DNA from: Firmicutes bacterium CAG:552
GTDB taxonomy: Bacteria > Bacillota > Clostridia > Christensenellales > Pumilibacteraceae
Reading direction: 5' to 3'
Length of the DNA stretch: 21,958 nucleotides
Assembly (NCBI GenBank): GCA_000435495.1
Contig: FR884052.1
Span: 1-21,958 of the forward strand
In this document: positions 15,285-21,958 of the stretch, one piece after another
Numbering within the stretch: position 1 is the first letter of the stretch
How the letters are laid out: each line of letters begins with the position of its first letter
Program-made: the position numbers and the translations under genes
Notes under the pieces: generated by a model
Database searches by the model: none
Told to the model about the DNA's origin: nothing
What the model saw: only the letters and a program-made list of their open reading frames with translations

Positions 15285-15587
15285 CTATATGACGATTGCA
15301 AAAAGGTAAATAAACCATAGCAGCAGTATAGGCGCCAGTAATGAACAAACGCCCATCGTCAGTGCGCCGATGCCTGCGCTCTTTGCGATTAGTGGTTTGG
15401 TCGTCCTATAGCAGACAAACAGTATCAGTCCGAGCAAAGGGATGAAAAAACATCCTAATGCAGTCCAAAACGAATAGTCGTCATCGGATGCTTTCTTTGT
15501 ACCGGCTTTTTCGTTTAGACACTTTCCGCAATTGTCGCAAAAATTTGCGCCGCTTTTAATTTCTTTTCCGCATCTGTCGCAATACAT
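15285..15587 (-). CDS. Small zinc-ribbon membrane protein
   Basis: 100 residues. The N-terminus is a double-CxxC zinc ribbon (MYCDRCGKEIKSGANFC, then DNCGKC), a Lys/Asp-rich linker follows, and then there are two hydrophobic segments (about 40-60 and 69-98). This zinc_ribbon_2 plus membrane-segment arrangement is common in Clostridia, where the ribbon sits in the cytosol; its function is unknown. ATG 15587 is chosen because GGAGG stands 6 bases upstream. An in-frame ATG at 15602 would include the ribosome site in the coding sequence and is less likely. It appears monocistronic, with a hairpin shared with the convergent lipoprotein gene. Confidence 0.75.
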   Translation of the reverse strand: MYCDRCGKEIKSGANFCDNCGKCLNEKAGTKKASDDDYSFWTALGCFFIPLLGLILFVCYRTTKPLIAKSAGIGALTMGVCSLLAPILLLWFIYLFAIVI

Positions 15588-15620
15588 AAAAAACCTCCGC
15601 ATGAACTTATTATATGTAAC

Positions 15621-15649
15621 AGTCTAACATAAAAACCGGCGGTTGTCAA
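15621..15649 (-). promoter_or_regulatory. SigA-type promoter of the zinc-ribbon gene
   Basis: TTGACA (15644-15649), 17 bases, TAGACT (15621-15626) on the minus strand. A TATAAT at 15609-15614 is also present but lacks a -35 box. The leader is short and carries a GGAGG site. Confidence 0.5.
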
Positions 15650-15828
15650 TATCCGAATATGATTTTTTGCGCAAAAAGGTAAATCGGGGAATATGCATCG
15701 ATAAACGTATCGGATTCCGTCACTGAATTTTTTTCTGCAAAACAGTCGCCTAATTTAATCGTTCGTTCGACGGCAGATTGCGTTGTTTGACCTTTATGGT
15801 ACAAAAGTGCTTTGTCGTGACGGCAGGT
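15646..15828 (-). other. Gene-poor stretch with a 60-codon open frame of uncertain status
   Basis: Between the zinc-ribbon start (15587) and the PFOR terminator lie about 330 bases without a convincing gene. The minus strand has an open frame from 15828 to a TGA at 15646-15648, ending LGDCFAEKNSVTESDTFIDA then YSPIYLFAQKIIFGY. Its composition looks protein-like, but there is no ATG, the only start is TTG at 15804 without a ribosome site, and I recognise no family. It may be the tail of a decayed gene or chance. No RNA gene was recognised here. Confidence 0.2.
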
Positions 15829-15916
15829 TTAAACCTTAACAATTACGTCGAGTGACTTAGCTTTAATTATATATTTATTTGATTTTTAATAAAATAATTT
15901 GCTCGGTAAGCATTGC

Positions 15917-15951
15917 AAAAAATAACGGCCGCTGCGTTTTGCACAGCGACC
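15917..15951 (-). terminator. Terminator of the PFOR gene
   Basis: On the minus strand GGTCGCTG and CAGCGGCC form an 8-bp stem (one G-T pair) with a 9-base loop, followed by GTTATTTTTTG. It lies 24 bases after the PFOR stop codon. Confidence 0.75.
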
Positions 15952-15974
15952 GCCTTTTATGTTATTGTTATCTG

Positions 15975-18900
15975 TTATTTTTCTTCTGCTTTAGCCTTGT
16001 AGCTTTCGAGACGACGTTTTGCGTCTTCTTCTGCCTTAGCAAAGAGGGTAGCCGCAAGTTCGGGACGACTTGCTTTTAAGGTCTTGTATCTGGTTTCGCC
16101 TGCAAGGAATTCCTGATAGCTTGCCGAAGGATCTTTCGAATCGAGAGTAAACGGATTCTTTCCTTCTTCGGTAAGTTCGGGATTGTAGCGATAAAGCTGC
16201 CAGTAACCCGTCTCAACGGCTTTCTTGGTTTCGAGCTGTCCTTTGCTCATATCGATACCGTGGTTAATACAGGTAGAATAGCAAATGATAAGCGAAGGTC
16301 CGTGGTAAGCTTCGGCTTCGGTAATAGCCTTTAGGAGCTGAGCTTGATTTGCGCCCATAGCTACCTGAGCAACGTATACGTATCCGTAACTCATAGCCAT
16401 CATGCCGAGGTCTTTCTTCTTGGTGCGCTTACCTGCAGCTGCAAACTTAGCAACCGAACCGGTAGGAGTAGACTTGGAGGATTGTCCGCCGGTGTTGGAG
16501 TAAACTTCGGTATCGAGTACCAAAACGTTTACGTCTTCGCCGCTTGCGAGTACGTGATCCAATCCGCCGTAACCGATGTCGTATGCCCAACCGTCGCCGC
16601 CGAAGATCCAAATGGACTTCTTAACTATGCAGTCTGCGCTGTCTTTGATTGCGGTAAGAGTGGTCTTGAGTTCGCCTTCGGCTTTGGCAATGGCGTTATC
16701 GAGGTTAGCGTCTACGGTAGCCTTAACTTCCTTGGTAACGTCTGCGTTTTCCATATTTTCGAGCCAGAGTTTAAATGCATCGCCTACGCACGAGCATGCG
16801 CCGAGTTCGATAGCCTTATTCATAAGGGTAGCGAGTCTTGCTCTGCGAGCTTTGTAAGCGAGATTCATGCCGTAACCGAACTCTGCATTGTCCTCGAAGA
16901 GCGAGTTGCCCCAGGCGGGACCGTTGCCGTTTTTATTGACGGTGTACGGGCAGGTGGGAGCGGAGCCGCCGTAAATGGACGAACATCCGGTAGCGTTAGC
17001 AACTACCATTCTGTCACCGAAGAGCTGAGTGATAAGTTTTACATACGGAGTTTCGCCGCAACCTGCGCAAGCGCCGGAGAATTCAAACAACGGCTGAAGG
17101 AACTGGCTGCCCTTTACGGTAGACGGCTTAAATGCCTTGGTGGTGTCGACTTCGGGAAGGGTAAGCGAATAATTGTAATTAGCTTCGTCTGCTGCGATAG
17201 CTTCGTCAAGCGGCTTCATTTCGAGAGCCTTGTTCTTGGACGGACAAACGTTTGCGCAGCTGCCGCAACCGGTACAGTCGAGCGGAGATACTTGCATACG
17301 GAAAGAATATCCGGGCATTCCGTTGGCAGCTTTTACTACGAAGCCTTCGGGAAGAGCGGTGTCGTCTTTTACGAGTACAGGTCTTATAGCCGCATGAGAA
17401 CATACGAGCGAACACTGATTACACTGTATGCAGTTTTCTGCAATCCAAGCGGGAACTTTTGCAGCGATACCGCGCTTTTCGAATTTGGTCGTTCCGGTAG
17501 GAACTGCGCCGGAGGGATCGAATGCGGAAACAGGGAGAGCGTCACCTTCCTGCGAAACGATGGGAAGGATAAAGTCTCTGTAATACTTGTCGTCGGACGA
17601 GGTTTCCATTTCTGCGCCTTCGGTGGTAGTAGCCCAGGACTTGGGATATCTTACCTTTTTAAGACCTGCGATAGCGTTATCGATACCGTCGAAGTTCTTT
17701 TGAACGATCTCGGGACCTTTCTTTCCGTAAGTCTTTTCGATAGCTTTCTTCATGTACTTTTCTGCGTCTTCGTAGGGGATAATGTCTGCAAGTTTGAAGA
17801 ATGCCGCCTGCATTACGCCGTTTATTCTGCCGCCGAGTCCTACTTTGCCGGCTATTTTAAGGGCGTCGATGGTGTAGAACTGAATCTTATTCTTGGCAAT
17901 GTCGTTTTTCATCTTAGCCGGAAGATTTTTTTCGAGCTGAGCGAGATTCCATTTGCAGTTAAGAAGGAACACGCCGCCTTTTTTGATTTCCGACGTCATG
18001 TTGTATCTTATTACGTAGGAGGGGTTATGGCAAGCTACAAAATCCGCTTCGTCGATAGTGTAGGTCGACTTGATGGGAGTCTGACCGAAACGAAGGTGCG
18101 AAATGGTTATGCCACCGCTCTTTTTGGAGTCGTACACGAAGTAGCCCTGAGCATACATGTCGGTGTGATCGCCGATGATCTTAATACTGTTTTTATTAGC
18201 GCCTACGGTACCGTCGGAGCCGAGTCCGTAGAATTTGCAACGGCTGGTGCCGGCAGGAGAAGCGTTAATCTTTTTGGTAACTTCGAGCGACTTAAAGGTA
18301 ACGTCGTCTTTAATGCCTACGGTAAAGTGATTGATAGGCTCTTTTGCTTTAAGGTTTTCGTAAATCGCATTAACCATAGAGGGGTTAAATTCTTTGCTGC
18401 CGAGACCGTATCTGCCGCCGATAACGGTTGCTTTGCGACCTGCTTCGTTAAGAGCAGCGACAACGTCGAGGTAAAGAGGCTCGCCGAGAGCACCAGCTTC
18501 TTTGGTTCTGTCCATAACTGCGATACGTTTTACGGATGCGGGGATAGCGTCTACGAAATCTTTTACGGAGAACGGGCGGTAAAGTCTTACTTTCAAAAGA
18601 CCTACTTTCTTACCCTTTTTGGTGAGATAGTCTACGGTTTCTTCGACAGCTTCGCAGCCGGAACCCATCATAACGATAAGATCGGTAGCGTCGGGAGCGC
18701 CGTAGTACTGATAAATCTTGTACTCTCTGCCGGTAAGTGCGCTGACTTCTTTCATCATTTCCGCAACGATTGCCGGAGTAGCGTTGTAGTATTTGTTGGC
18801 AGCTTCTCTGTTTTGGAAGTAAATATCCGGGTTTTGAGCGGTACCCATCTGGTGAGGATGCTCTGGATTAAGGGCTCTTGCCTTAAATTCCTTGATATCT

Positions 18901-19499
18901 TCCATTATTCCTAACTTTTCGCAAAGCGCCTTGATTTCGTCGTATTCGAATCCGTCGATTTTGGAAATCTCGTGGCTGGTACGGAAACCGTCGAAGAAGT
19001 GAAGGAAAGGAACCTTCGCTCTCAAAGTAGATAGATGAGCAACCAAAGCAAGATCCATCGCCTCTTGAACGGAGTTGGAAGCAAGCATAGCGAATCCGGT
19101 CTGACGACATGCCATTACGTCCGCATGGTCTCCGAATATGCTTAGAGCGTGAGCAGCCAAAGCTCTTGCGCTGACATGGAATACGGTGGGAAGGAGCTCA
19201 CCCGCAATCTTGTACATGTTGGGGATCATAAGCAACAAACCCTGACTTGCCGTATAAGTCGTCGTAAGTGCGCCCGCAGCCAAAGAACCGTGAACAGCGC
19301 CTGCTGCGCCGCCTTCGGACTGAAGTTCCGCAAGTCTCAAAGGCTCGCCGAACATATTAAGTCTGCCCTGAGCCGACCATTCGTCCGCATATTCTGCCAT
19401 AGGCGACGACGGGGTGATGGGGTAGATGGCGGCTACTTCGCTGAACGCATACGCAACGTGCGAGGCAGCGGTATTGCCGTCGATTGTCATTTTTTTCAT
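15975..19499 (-). CDS. nifJ: Pyruvate:ferredoxin (flavodoxin) oxidoreductase, single-chain
   Basis: 1174 residues, the normal length of the fused homodimeric enzyme. It oxidises pyruvate with CoA to acetyl-CoA and CO2 and reduces ferredoxin, the central step of anaerobic carbon metabolism. In order: the N-terminal domain with YPITPSSPMAEYADEW and FDGFRTSHE, the domain II/III part with DRTKEAGALGEPLY, a 2[4Fe-4S] ferredoxin domain (Cys690, 693, 696, 700 and Cys742, 745, 748, 752), then the thiamine diphosphate domain with CAGCGETPY and ATGCSSIYGGSAPTCPY, GGDGWAYDIGYGG and DTEVYSNTGGQSSKSTPTG. All cluster and cofactor motifs are intact. ATG 19499 is chosen for its GGAGG site 6 bases upstream and for the family start KKMTIDGNTAASHVAYAFSE. 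Strong promoter, about 52-nt leader and its own terminator point to a highly expressed single-gene unit. Confidence 0.97.
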   Translation of the reverse strand: MKKMTIDGNTAASHVAYAFSEVAAIYPITPSSPMAEYADEWSAQGRLNMFGEPLRLAELQSEGGAAGAVHGSLAAGALTTTYTASQGLLLMIPNMYKIAGELLPTVFHVSARALAAHALSIFGDHADVMACRQTGFAMLASNSVQEAMDLALVAHLSTLRAKVPFLHFFDGFRTSHEISKIDGFEYDEIKALCEKLGIMEDIKEFKARALNPEHPHQMGTAQNPDIYFQNREAANKYYNATPAIVAEMMKEVSALTGREYKIYQYYGAPDATDLIVMMGSGCEAVEETVDYLTKKGKKVGLLKVRLYRPFSVKDFVDAIPASVKRIAVMDRTKEAGALGEPLYLDVVAALNEAGRKATVIGGRYGLGSKEFNPSMVNAIYENLKAKEPINHFTVGIKDDVTFKSLEVTKKINASPAGTSRCKFYGLGSDGTVGANKNSIKIIGDHTDMYAQGYFVYDSKKSGGITISHLRFGQTPIKSTYTIDEADFVACHNPSYVIRYNMTSEIKKGGVFLLNCKWNLAQLEKNLPAKMKNDIAKNKIQFYTIDALKIAGKVGLGGRINGVMQAAFFKLADIIPYEDAEKYMKKAIEKTYGKKGPEIVQKNFDGIDNAIAGLKKVRYPKSWATTTEGAEMETSSDDKYYRDFILPIVSQEGDALPVSAFDPSGAVPTGTTKFEKRGIAAKVPAWIAENCIQCNQCSLVCSHAAIRPVLVKDDTALPEGFVVKAANGMPGYSFRMQVSPLDCTGCGSCANVCPSKNKALEMKPLDEAIAADEANYNYSLTLPEVDTTKAFKPSTVKGSQFLQPLFEFSGACAGCGETPYVKLITQLFGDRMVVANATGCSSIYGGSAPTCPYTVNKNGNGPAWGNSLFEDNAEFGYGMNLAYKARRARLATLMNKAIELGACSCVGDAFKLWLENMENADVTKEVKATVDANLDNAIAKAEGELKTTLTAIKDSADCIVKKSIWIFGGDGWAYDIGYGGLDHVLASGEDVNVLVLDTEVYSNTGGQSSKSTPTGSVAKFAAAGKRTKKKDLGMMAMSYGYVYVAQVAMGANQAQLLKAITEAEAYHGPSLIICYSTCINHGIDMSKGQLETKKAVETGYWQLYRYNPELTEEGKNPFTLDSKDPSASYQEFLAGETRYKTLKASRPELAATLFAKAEEDAKRRLESYKAKAEEK

Positions 19500-19557
19500 A
19501 ATAAACCTCCATAGGAAAATTTCGAATATCAAAAGCGCCGCAAGGGCACCGTTTATT

Positions 19558-19586
19558 ATTATATAGTTTTTTAGGTTTGTAGTCAA
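19558..19586 (-). promoter_or_regulatory. Strong SigA-type promoter of the PFOR gene
   Basis: TTGACT (19581-19586), 17 bases, TATAAT (19558-19563) on the minus strand. The predicted +1 is near 19551, giving a leader of about 52 nt ending in GGAGG. No riboswitch was recognised in it. Confidence 0.75.
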
Positions 19587-19594
19587 ACAAATAG

Positions 19595-19652
19595 GCGCCT
19601 TTGTATTCTTTTTTTGGAACTATGACGTTCATTTTTTATTTTCAAAAGGCGC
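19595..19652. repeat. Nested symmetric inverted repeat between divergent promoters
   Basis: GCGCCTTT (19595-19602) faces AAAGGCGC (19645-19652), and inside them GAAC (19617-19620) faces GTTC (19627-19630). Both pairs share the same centre, with 14 bases between outer and inner arms on each side. It lies between the -35 boxes of the PFOR and CD0519-like genes and may be an operator; this is inference. Confidence 0.35.
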
Positions 19653-19671
19653 ATTCACGACGGAAAATCGT

Positions 19672-19700
19672 TTGACATCGGCTCGCAATGCTGATACAAT
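19672..19700 (+). promoter_or_regulatory. SigA-type promoter of the CD0519/CD1768-like gene
   Basis: TTGACA (19672-19677), 17 bases, TACAAT (19695-19700). The predicted +1 is near 19707, giving a 24-nt leader with GGAG 9 bases before the ATG at 19731. Confidence 0.75.
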
Positions 19701-19730
19701 CTATGTACAATAAAATCGGAGCAGTGTGTA

Positions 19731-20966
19731 ATGAACAACGAGAATCCCGAAAGGGTAACTACCAATGACGGCGTCGTAGAGGCGCAACCCTCCGTAGCGC
19801 ATGCCGGAGAAGAAAAAAAATTTACAATAAAGCGAGTAATAGGAGCCGAAGGCTTTATAACGCTGGGTATTTTACTCGCCGTTTTTGTTCCCATAGCAAT
19901 AATTATGGGATTCGACAATATGCTTAACACGCTGTTTAATAATGCGTACGACTTGCTGATAGGCACTTGTCTTTATCTTATGGCGGTGGCAGTTGTAGTC
20001 GGAGCATTAAGCTCGGTTCTTACCGAGTTCGGAGTTATCGCTCTTGCAAACAGGGCGCTTTCGCCGCTCATGAAACCGCTTTACGGCATGCCGGGAGCGA
20101 CTTCGGTCGCCGTGTTTTCGGCGTTCTTATCGGACAATCCTGCGGTTCTGACTCTTGCGGATGACAAAAGGTACAGGAGATATTTCAAAAAATATCAGCT
20201 TGCCGGTCTAACTAACTTAGGGACCGCATTCGGTATGGGGCTTATAGTAGTGGTTACTATGAGTTCGGTAAAGGTTGTGGACGGAGGTTCGGTCGCATTA
20301 GCTGTAATCGTGGGCGTAATAGGCGCAATAATAGGCAGCGTCTTAGCTACGAGACTAATGCTGCATAAATCTGCTAAACTGTTCGGTAAAGATGCGGAAG
20401 CGTCGTCGGACGGAGCTGCAAATTTCGACGTGTTGAGACAGAGGGAAGTCAGACAGGGCGGAGCGGTACAAAGATTTTTCGATTCGCTGCTCGAAGGCGG
20501 GGCAGGCGGTGTAAAGATAGGCGTTGCGATTATCCCGGGCGTGCTTATAATAGCTAACCTGGTTATGCTTCTTACGGACGGAAAACCCGTAGACGGATAT
20601 ACGGGTGCCGCAAAGGAGGGCGTTGCCTTGCTCCCGTGGATAGGAGATTCGCTTAGCGGGGTGTTCAAATTCTTGTTCGGATTTACCAACGATACCTCTA
20701 TATCCATACCTATAACGGCGCTCGGTTCGGCAGGAGCTGCGATAGGTCTTGTCGGAAATAATACGTTTACGGCAGTAGAAGTTTCGGTATTTACTTCGAT
20801 GTGCATGTTCTGGAGCGGATACTTATCCACGCACGTTGCGATGATGGACAGTATGGGCTTCCGAAAGCTTACGACAAGTTCTATTTTGTATCATACGATA
20901 AGCGGTTTGGTAGCCGGATTTTGTTCGCACTGGCTTTATGTTTTGCTTGCTTTGATTTTCCTATAA
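19731..20966 (+). CDS. CD0519/CD1768 family membrane protein (nucleoside-recognition-like)
   Basis: A 411-residue membrane protein with an approximately 35-residue acidic, soluble N-terminus and about eight to ten hydrophobic helices. It matches the Clostridia family named after C. difficile CD0519/CD1768, related to the gate/nucleoside-recognition proteins; recognisable stretches are VFSAFLSDNPAVLTLADDKR, FGFTNDTSISIPITALGSAG and MFWSGYLSTHVAMMDSMGFR. A cytosolic loop (about 220-255) separates two helical halves. Transport is likely, but no substrate has been assigned to the family that I know of. Start ATG 19731 has GGAG upstream. The gene is divergent from PFOR and is followed 11 bases later by a second permease, so the two are probably co-transcribed and may act on related substrates. 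Confidence 0.78.
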   Translation: MNNENPERVTTNDGVVEAQPSVAHAGEEKKFTIKRVIGAEGFITLGILLAVFVPIAIIMGFDNMLNTLFNNAYDLLIGTCLYLMAVAVVVGALSSVLTEFGVIALANRALSPLMKPLYGMPGATSVAVFSAFLSDNPAVLTLADDKRYRRYFKKYQLAGLTNLGTAFGMGLIVVVTMSSVKVVDGGSVALAVIVGVIGAIIGSVLATRLMLHKSAKLFGKDAEASSDGAANFDVLRQREVRQGGAVQRFFDSLLEGGAGGVKIGVAIIPGVLIIANLVMLLTDGKPVDGYTGAAKEGVALLPWIGDSLSGVFKFLFGFTNDTSISIPITALGSAGAAIGLVGNNTFTAVEVSVFTSMCMFWSGYLSTHVAMMDSMGFRKLTTSSILYHTISGLVAGFCSHWLYVLLALIFL

Positions 20967-20977
20967 GGAGTAGAGTT

Positions 20978-21958
20978 TTGACGATAAGTATAGTAATTTG
21001 CGTTATTGCCTGCATTCTCATGATTGCAGGCATATTGTTTTTTCCGAAGATTAAAATAGGAAAATTGTCTGTCGACACGTATTGGGTGGTTGCTCTTGCA
21101 GGAGCATTGTCGCTTGTGATATGCGGCCAGAATGATTTTGTATCGATTGGAAAGAAGCTTGCGGAGAATTCTGCCGTAAATCCGTTAAAAATCGTTGCGC
21201 TGTTCATATCCATGACGATACTTTCGGTGTATCTTGACGAAGCAGGATTTTTTTCGTACTTAGCGGCAAAAACGTTATCCAAGGCAAAGTCAAATAAGAA
21301 AAAGCTTTTTTTGTACCTGTATATAATAGTGTCGGTTCTTACGGTGTTTACGTCTAACGATATCATTATTTTGTCGTTTACGCCTTTTATATGTTACTTT
21401 TCCAAGAATGCAAAAATAAATCCGTTGCCCTTTTTGGCGGCGGAGTTCGTGGCGGCAAACACCTGGAGTATGGCTCTCATAATAGGTAATCCTACAAACA
21501 TTTACCTTGCGACCGCTAACGGAATAAATTTTTTGAGTTATTTCAAAATTATGGCGTTGCCTACGTTGGTTGCCGGCGTTACGGCATATGCGGCGCTGAG
21601 ATTGCTGTTTAACGGGCAATTGAAAGAAAGCCTTCAGCCGTGCGAAGTCGTCGAGGAAATAAAAGACAAACCGGCGGTGATTTTCGGAGTGGTTATGTTA
21701 GCCGGATGTACCGTGCTGCTTGCGATAGCATCGTATATAGGATGGGAGATGTGGCTAATTGCCGTCGCATTCGCAGCAGGCGTTTCGATAGGTTCAATTA
21801 TAATGTCTTTGTTGCGAAAAAAGAGTAACGTATATCTAAATAACACACTTAAACGTGCGCCTTGGCAACTTATTCCGTTTGTCGTTTCGATGTTTGTGAT
21901 GATAATAACATTATCCGACAAAGGGGCAACGCAAAGTATAGCAGCCGCTCTCGGCGGC
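20978..21958 (+). CDS. SLC13/ArsB-like permease, 3' end beyond the window
   Basis: An open frame from TTG 20978 runs to the window edge (327 codons, no stop). AAGGAG stands 7 bases before the TTG, and the translation MTISIVICVIACILMIAGIL is a typical first membrane helix. Two motifs place it in the ion-transporter superfamily (SLC13, ArsB, NhaD): VFTSNDIIILSFTPFICYF (around 121-139) and AANTWSMALIIGNPTNIYLA (around 159-178), the N-D and N-P-T-N loops lining the transport site. Six to eight hydrophobic helices are visible before the cut. The substrate (dicarboxylate, arsenite, other anion) cannot be told. It is the second gene of a unit with the CD0519-like protein. Early frames lack an ATG, so the TTG start is supported mainly by its ribosome site. 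Confidence 0.75.
   Translation, partial: MTISIVICVIACILMIAGILFFPKIKIGKLSVDTYWVVALAGALSLVICGQNDFVSIGKKLAENSAVNPLKIVALFISMTILSVYLDEAGFFSYLAAKTLSKAKSNKKKLFLYLYIIVSVLTVFTSNDIIILSFTPFICYFSKNAKINPLPFLAAEFVAANTWSMALIIGNPTNIYLATANGINFLSYFKIMALPTLVAGVTAYAALRLLFNGQLKESLQPCEVVEEIKDKPAVIFGVVMLAGCTVLLAIASYIGWEMWLIAVAFAAGVSIGSIIMSLLRKKSNVYLNNTLKRAPWQLIPFVVSMFVMIITLSDKGATQSIAAALGG

Noticed and set aside
15603..15614. Leaderless start of the zinc-ribbon gene at ATG 15602 (TATAAT 6 nt upstream)
   Set aside because: No -35 fits that TATAAT, whereas TTGACA-17-TAGACT lies just upstream, and a GGAGG site precedes the ATG at 15587 that begins the zinc ribbon. An ordinary leader is more likely.
16344..18914. An 856-codon open frame on the plus strand opposite the PFOR gene
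   Set aside because: It lies wholly antisense to a gene with intact motifs, has no ribosome site, and its Cys/Ser/Val/Phe-rich translation resembles no family. Strong codon bias in PFOR (few codons that read as stops on the opposite strand) explains it.

Overview
The window reads as chromosomal DNA of an uncultured, anaerobic, probably spore-forming member of the Clostridia. The grounds are a single-chain pyruvate:ferredoxin oxidoreductase, two CotF-like spore coat type proteins, a SpoVB-like flippase, a CD0519/CD1768-type membrane protein and an ECF transporter S component. Base composition and codon use look even throughout. I see no rRNA, tRNA or CRISPR array. The only mobile-element trace is a possible IS3-type terminus at the far left edge.

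Layout. 1-84: possible IS end. 85-4101 (minus): a class-III aminotransferase-like protein that has lost its PLP lysine, preceded by a 906-residue membrane-anchored exported protein of unknown function. 4256-4906 (plus): a stand-alone ABC-type ATPase with a degraded signature motif. 4992-5596 (minus): two small coat-like genes behind what looks like a forespore-sigma (SigF/SigG type) promoter. 5675-9995 (plus): recX, a P1/S58 peptidase and an NAD(P)H-hydrate dehydratase overlap one another, followed by an endonuclease/exonuclease/phosphatase-fold protein and an MTA/SAH nucleosidase, closed by a strong bidirectional terminator. 10052-12536 (minus): ECF S component and SpoVB-like flippase. 12625-15054 (plus): a transglutaminase-domain lipoprotein. 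15285-15587 (minus): a zinc-ribbon membrane protein. 15975-19499 (minus): PFOR. 19731-21958 (plus): a CD0519/CD1768-like membrane protein and an SLC13/ArsB-like permease cut off by the window end.

The most striking pattern is in gene starts. Several genes (aminotransferase-like, ABC ATPase-like, recX, transglutaminase lipoprotein, and an in-frame upstream start of the 906-residue protein) have a -10 hexamer exactly 6 nt before ATG/GTG and no Shine-Dalgarno sequence. Transcription would then begin on the first base of the start codon, giving leaderless mRNAs. Neighbouring genes (PFOR, coat genes, ECF S component, zinc ribbon, CD0519-like, permease) have ordinary leaders with GGAGG-type sites, so two initiation modes appear to coexist. 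Two of the leaderless genes encode apparent pseudo-enzymes whose scaffold is intact but whose catalytic motifs are altered. These, plus the leaderless architecture, are the best candidates for something undescribed here.
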